Shown: one piece after another, positions 61,212 through 64,000 of the stretch
How the letters are laid out: each line of letters begins with the position of its first letter
How positions within the stretch are numbered: the first letter of the stretch is position 1
DNA from: Halorhodospira abdelmalekii
GTDB taxonomy: Bacteria > Pseudomonadota > Gammaproteobacteria > Nitrococcales > Halorhodospiraceae
Length of the DNA: 64,000 nucleotides
Direction of reading: 5' to 3'
NCBI RefSeq assembly: GCF_016583625.1
Contig: NZ_NRRN01000008.1
Location: forward strand, 1 to 64,000
The notes under the pieces: model-generated
The model's input: the letters and a program-made list of their open reading frames with translations, nothing else
What the model was told of the DNA's origin: nothing
The model's database searches: none
Made by a program: the position numbers and the translations under genes

Positions 61212-61796
61212 TCATAGCGCCACAACCCAGCCCTCCAGACCTGCATCGCTCGCCGCCTGCTCCATTAAGCTCTCCGCCTCGGAACGCTCCATAACCGGGC
61301 CGACACGCACGCGATAGATCGGCGAGCCGCCTAGCTCACTCTCATCGACGTAGGCCGGCATCCCCAACTCGCGAATCCGATCGCGCTCGGCGTAGGCGTT
61401 ATCGCGCTCACGGAAACTGCCAACCTGGACCGCAAAGGCCCCTTCCTGTGGCTCGACGGCGCGCACCTCGTGCGCCTCCTCCTCACGGGCTGCTGGACGC
61501 TCCCCCGCTCGCCTATCATCGGCCTCCGACGGCGGTCGCCGCTCTTGGCGCGCGGCAACCTCCTCCTCGGGCAACCGCGGCACCTGGGACTCACGCGTTG
61601 CCAGCCCTGGCACCTCATCTGCTCGCTCGCCAGAGCCAGCGTCGCGATCGACGGCGCGTGGCTCTGGCACATCGAGCGGCACATCGACCCGACCCTCTTC
61701 ACGCTCCGGCCCAGAGAAGAGCATCGGTAAAAAGATGACCGCCAAGGCAACGATCACCGCCGCCCCCACCAACTGTCGTTTCGTGCTCGGGTCCAT
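61212..61796 (-). CDS. SPOR-domain (DedD-like) cell-division protein
   Basis: 194 residues: short cytoplasmic N-terminus, one membrane helix (LVGAAVIVALAVIFLPMLF), a charged Glu/Arg/Pro-rich linker, and a C-terminal SPOR domain (AFAVQVGSFRERDNAYAERDRIRELGMPAYV...YRVRVGPV) that binds denuded septal peptidoglycan. Lies 3 nt after folC. Confidence 0.92.
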   Translation of the reverse strand: MDPSTKRQLVGAAVIVALAVIFLPMLFSGPEREEGRVDVPLDVPEPRAVDRDAGSGERADEVPGLATRESQVPRLPEEEVAARQERRPPSEADDRRAGERPAAREEEAHEVRAVEPQEGAFAVQVGSFRERDNAYAERDRIRELGMPAYVDESELGGSPIYRVRVGPVMERSEAESLMEQAASDAGLEGWVVAL

Positions 61797-61799
61797 GGG

Positions 61800-63104
61800 T
61801 CACCCCCACCCCTGCTGCTGGATGACTGCTGCCACTATACGAAAAGAACCAAAGACAACTATGCGCTCCCCAGGGCACGCCTGCCGAATCACCGCAGCGA
61901 GCAGCTCCGGCAATGATTCGCCGCAACTAGCAACTGTCTCACCGCGCAGCCGCAGCTGCATCGCGAGTGCCTCCGGCTCATGCAGCTGCGGATCGTCGAG
62001 TTGCGGCAGATGCCACAGATCGAAGCAGCCGGCTACGGCCTCCATGACCGCGGCGGCATCTTTACGCGCCGCGACCGCGCAGATGGCGTACGTGCGCAGC
62101 GGCACCGGTGAGGCTGCAATAACGCTCGCCAACTCCGTAGCCCCATCGGCATTATGCGCCACATCCAGCAGCCACTCCAGCGGACCGTCATCAATCTGCT
62201 GCAGGCGCCCCGGCAGACACACTCGCCGCAATGCAGCGGCAATTTGCCGCGACTGCACGCGCTCAGCATGCGGCAACTGATGAAAGGCGGCCAAGGCCGT
62301 CGCGGCATTGCTCAGCGCCGCCGCGCCGGAAATGGCCGGCAGTGGCAAATGGGTGTAGTTCACTGCCCCGGCAGGCCACTGCCACGTCCAGCGATCGCGC
62401 CCATGACCCTCTCCTCCGGCCTGGTAGTGAAAATCGACTCCGGCCCGCAGCACGGGCGCAGCTCGAAGAGCCTGCGCGGCCTGATAAAGTGCCGGTGGCG
62501 CCTGCGGATCACCGATCACAGCAGGGCGTTCGGCGCGCAAGATGCCGGCCTTCTCACGGGCGATCTGCGCCAAATCGTTGCCGAGAAAGTCCTGGTGGTC
62601 GTAGGCAATCCGGGTGATTACACTGACATCGGCATCGAGACAATTGACCGCATCCAAGCGCCCGCCCAACCCGACCTCCAGCACCCACAGATCGCACGCA
62701 CTGCGAGCAAAAAGGTCAAAGGCCGCCAGGGTAGTGTGCTCGAAATAGGTCAATGAGACACCGAGCGCTTGCCGCCCCACCTCGACCCGGGCCAGCGCTG
62801 AACAGAGCGCCGCGTCACTCGCCTCGCACTCGGCGATGCGCACCCGCTCATTAAAGCGCACCAGGTGCGGTGAGGTATAGAGCGCGACCCGATAGCCGGC
62901 GGCGGCTCCTAGTGCGGCGACCGTTGCAGCGACACTGCCCTTGCCATTGGTGCCGGCGACCATGACCACACGGGCCGAAGGGCGCAGCAGATCGAGCGCC
63001 TCGCCTACAGCGGCGACACGCTCCAGGCCCAGTTCGATCGTCTGCGGGTGTGCCGCCTCTAGGCGCGCAAGCCATTCGGTCAGCTCATCCACCGGCTTGC
63101 CCAC
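61800..63104 (-). CDS. folC: Folylpolyglutamate/dihydrofolate synthase
   Basis: Adds Glu to dihydropteroate and folates. 434 residues from a GTG at 63104 (VGKPVDELTEWLARLE) with TTTGGAG ahead; upstream codons are non-homologous. P-loop VAGTNGKGSVAATVA (about residue 50), Mur-ligase-like DHQDFLG and LLDVAHNADGA. Confidence 0.95.
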   Translation of the reverse strand: MGKPVDELTEWLARLEAAHPQTIELGLERVAAVGEALDLLRPSARVVMVAGTNGKGSVAATVAALGAAAGYRVALYTSPHLVRFNERVRIAECEASDAALCSALARVEVGRQALGVSLTYFEHTTLAAFDLFARSACDLWVLEVGLGGRLDAVNCLDADVSVITRIAYDHQDFLGNDLAQIAREKAGILRAERPAVIGDPQAPPALYQAAQALRAAPVLRAGVDFHYQAGGEGHGRDRWTWQWPAGAVNYTHLPLPAISGAAALSNAATALAAFHQLPHAERVQSRQIAAALRRVCLPGRLQQIDDGPLEWLLDVAHNADGATELASVIAASPVPLRTYAICAVAARKDAAAVMEAVAGCFDLWHLPQLDDPQLHEPEALAMQLRLRGETVASCGESLPELLAAVIRQACPGERIVVFGSFRIVAAVIQQQGWG

Positions 63105-63172
63105 CCTTGTTCTCCAAAGACCTAAGGCCCGTCCCCATCGGCTCTTTCTGCAATGCGTTCGGCACACCCTCT

Positions 63173-64000
63173 TTAAGTCTGGGCCGGATCGCTGCCCTCT
63201 CCCGGAGGCACTGGCCGCGTAGAGGTGGCTGCCATGTCCGGAGCCGCGGAAATGCCGCCGCCCCCCCCTCCACCGACACCACCACCGGCAGCACCACCGG
63301 CAGCACCACCGGCAGCGACCGTCGCGCCGGGAGTGCAGGCTGGCACACCAGCCTCCGGCGACTGAACACAGAGCGAACGCGCCGGCGGCTGTTCCAAGCG
63401 AATCAGTTTCGCCAGCAACGAGGCGATCTCATCGCGCATGCAGCGGCGATCGACGATCCGGTCGATGGCACCGTGCTCCAAAAGGAACTCGGCGCGCTGA
63501 AAGCCCTCCGGCAGCGTCTCGCGGACGGTCTGCTCGATCACTCGCGGCCCAGCAAAACCGATCAGCGCCCCGGGCTCGGCGATGATGATATCGCCGAGTG
63601 TGGCCAGACTCGCCGAGACCCCGCCCATCGTCGGATCGGTCAGGACAGAGATATAGGGGACCCGGTCCTCGTTCAAGCGGGCGACGGCTGCCGAGGTCTT
63701 CGCCATTTGCATCAGCGAGAAGAGTGCTTCCTGCATCCGCGCCCCACCCGAGGCCGAGAAGCAGATCAGCGGGATCCGTCGCGCACGCGCCTGTTCAGCA
63801 GCACGGCAAAAACGCTCGCCGACTATGGTGCCCATCGACCCGCCCATAAAGGAGAACTCGAAGGCCACGACCACCACCGGCATATTCAACAAGCGCCCCT
63901 GCATGGCCACTAGGGCATCCTGCTCGCCGGTGCTCTTTTGCGCCTGCGCGAGACGATCGCGGTAGCGCTTGCTATCACGAAAGCGCAGAAAGTCGCTCGG
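63173..64000 (-). CDS. accD: Acetyl-CoA carboxylase carboxyltransferase beta subunit (5' end missing)
   Basis: Transfers carboxyl from biotin to acetyl-CoA in fatty-acid synthesis. The frame is open to the window edge (residues before the first ATG read [20 protein letters not shown]), so the zinc-ribbon N-terminus lies outside. Core [12 protein letters not shown]-type motif ([22 protein letters not shown]), [15 protein letters not shown] and [13 protein letters not shown]. The C-terminal ~55 residues are an unusual Gly/Ala-rich tail encoded by short repeats. Confidence 0.95.
   Translation of the reverse strand, partial: PSDFLRFRDSKRYRDRLAQAQKSTGEQDALVAMQGRLLNMPVVVVAFEFSFMGGSMGTIVGERFCRAAEQARARRIPLICFSASGGARMQEALFSLMQMAKTSAAVARLNEDRVPYISVLTDPTMGGVSASLATLGDIIIAEPGALIGFAGPRVIEQTVRETLPEGFQRAEFLLEHGAIDRIVDRRCMRDEIASLLAKLIRLEQPPARSLCVQSPEAGVPACTPGATVAAGGAAGGAAGGGVGGGGGGGISAAPDMAATSTRPVPPGEGSDPAQT
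63279..63318 (-). repeat. 12-bp repeats in the accD tail
   Basis: Three-plus copies of ACCACCGGCAGC (plus reading), next to an eight-to-nine-base C run at 63259-63267. Together they encode the (GGAA)n and poly-Gly part of the AccD tail. Confidence 0.7.

Overview
The window is GC-rich chromosomal DNA of a gammaproteobacterium. Gene order (initiator tRNA-rimP-nusA-infB-rbfA-truB-rpsO-pnp, secG-tpiA-glmM-folP-ftsH-rlmE, carA-carB-greA, accD-folC-SPOR-cvpA-purF-metZ, ndk-rlmN-pilF-rodZ-hisS-yfgM-bamB) matches the pseudomonad/Chromatiales pattern. Several proteins carry acidic Pro/Ala/Glu/Asp low-complexity tails or inserts (SecG, CarA, NfeD, IF2, RodZ). I infer a salt-adapted member of the Chromatiales, Ectothiorhodospiraceae/Halorhodospira-like. 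That placement is inference from synteny and composition; no photosynthesis or 16S gene is present.

Layout. 58-11756 (minus): tRNA-fMet, rimP, nusA, infB, rbfA, truB, rpsO, pnp, relA, the classical translation/transcription/RNA-decay cluster ending in the stringent-response synthetase. 11951-26775 (minus): complete 14-gene NADH:quinone oxidoreductase operon nuoA-N with separate nuoC and nuoD, driven by a TTGACA-18-TAAACT promoter. 27165-33818 (minus): tRNA-Leu(GAG), secG, tpiA, glmM, folP, ftsH, rlmE and a small membrane protein, divergent from yhbY (plus). 34353-39906 (minus): carA, carB, greA and a DUF4149 membrane protein as one operon.

39907-45114 is the most accessory-looking stretch: a long carA leader with an internal terminator, then plus-strand genes for a membrane-anchored helical protein, a TraF-like outer-membrane barrel protein and a two-gene ABC exporter. 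These are followed by three 22-bp tandem repeats and, on the minus strand, a 58-codon gene for an H-NS-type N-terminal domain without a DNA-binding domain. 45115-49523 holds pdxH, nfeD, adk and bamB; 49520-56017 holds yfgM, hisS, rodZ, pilF, rlmN, ndk and suhB (all minus). trmJ and cysE lie on the plus strand (56113-57811). The window closes with metZ, purF, cvpA, a SPOR-domain gene, folC and the 3' part of accD (minus, running off the end).

Most of the window is conserved housekeeping. The main unusual signals are regulatory: two leaders (rimP and carA) in which a strong promoter is followed by an intrinsic terminator lying inside a short open frame, suggesting translation-dependent attenuation. 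Others are the truncated H-NS-like gene beside the 22-bp repeats, repeat-encoded protein tails, and two convergent gene pairs with overlapping 3' ends. I found no CRISPR array, prophage, insertion sequence or toxin-antitoxin pair.
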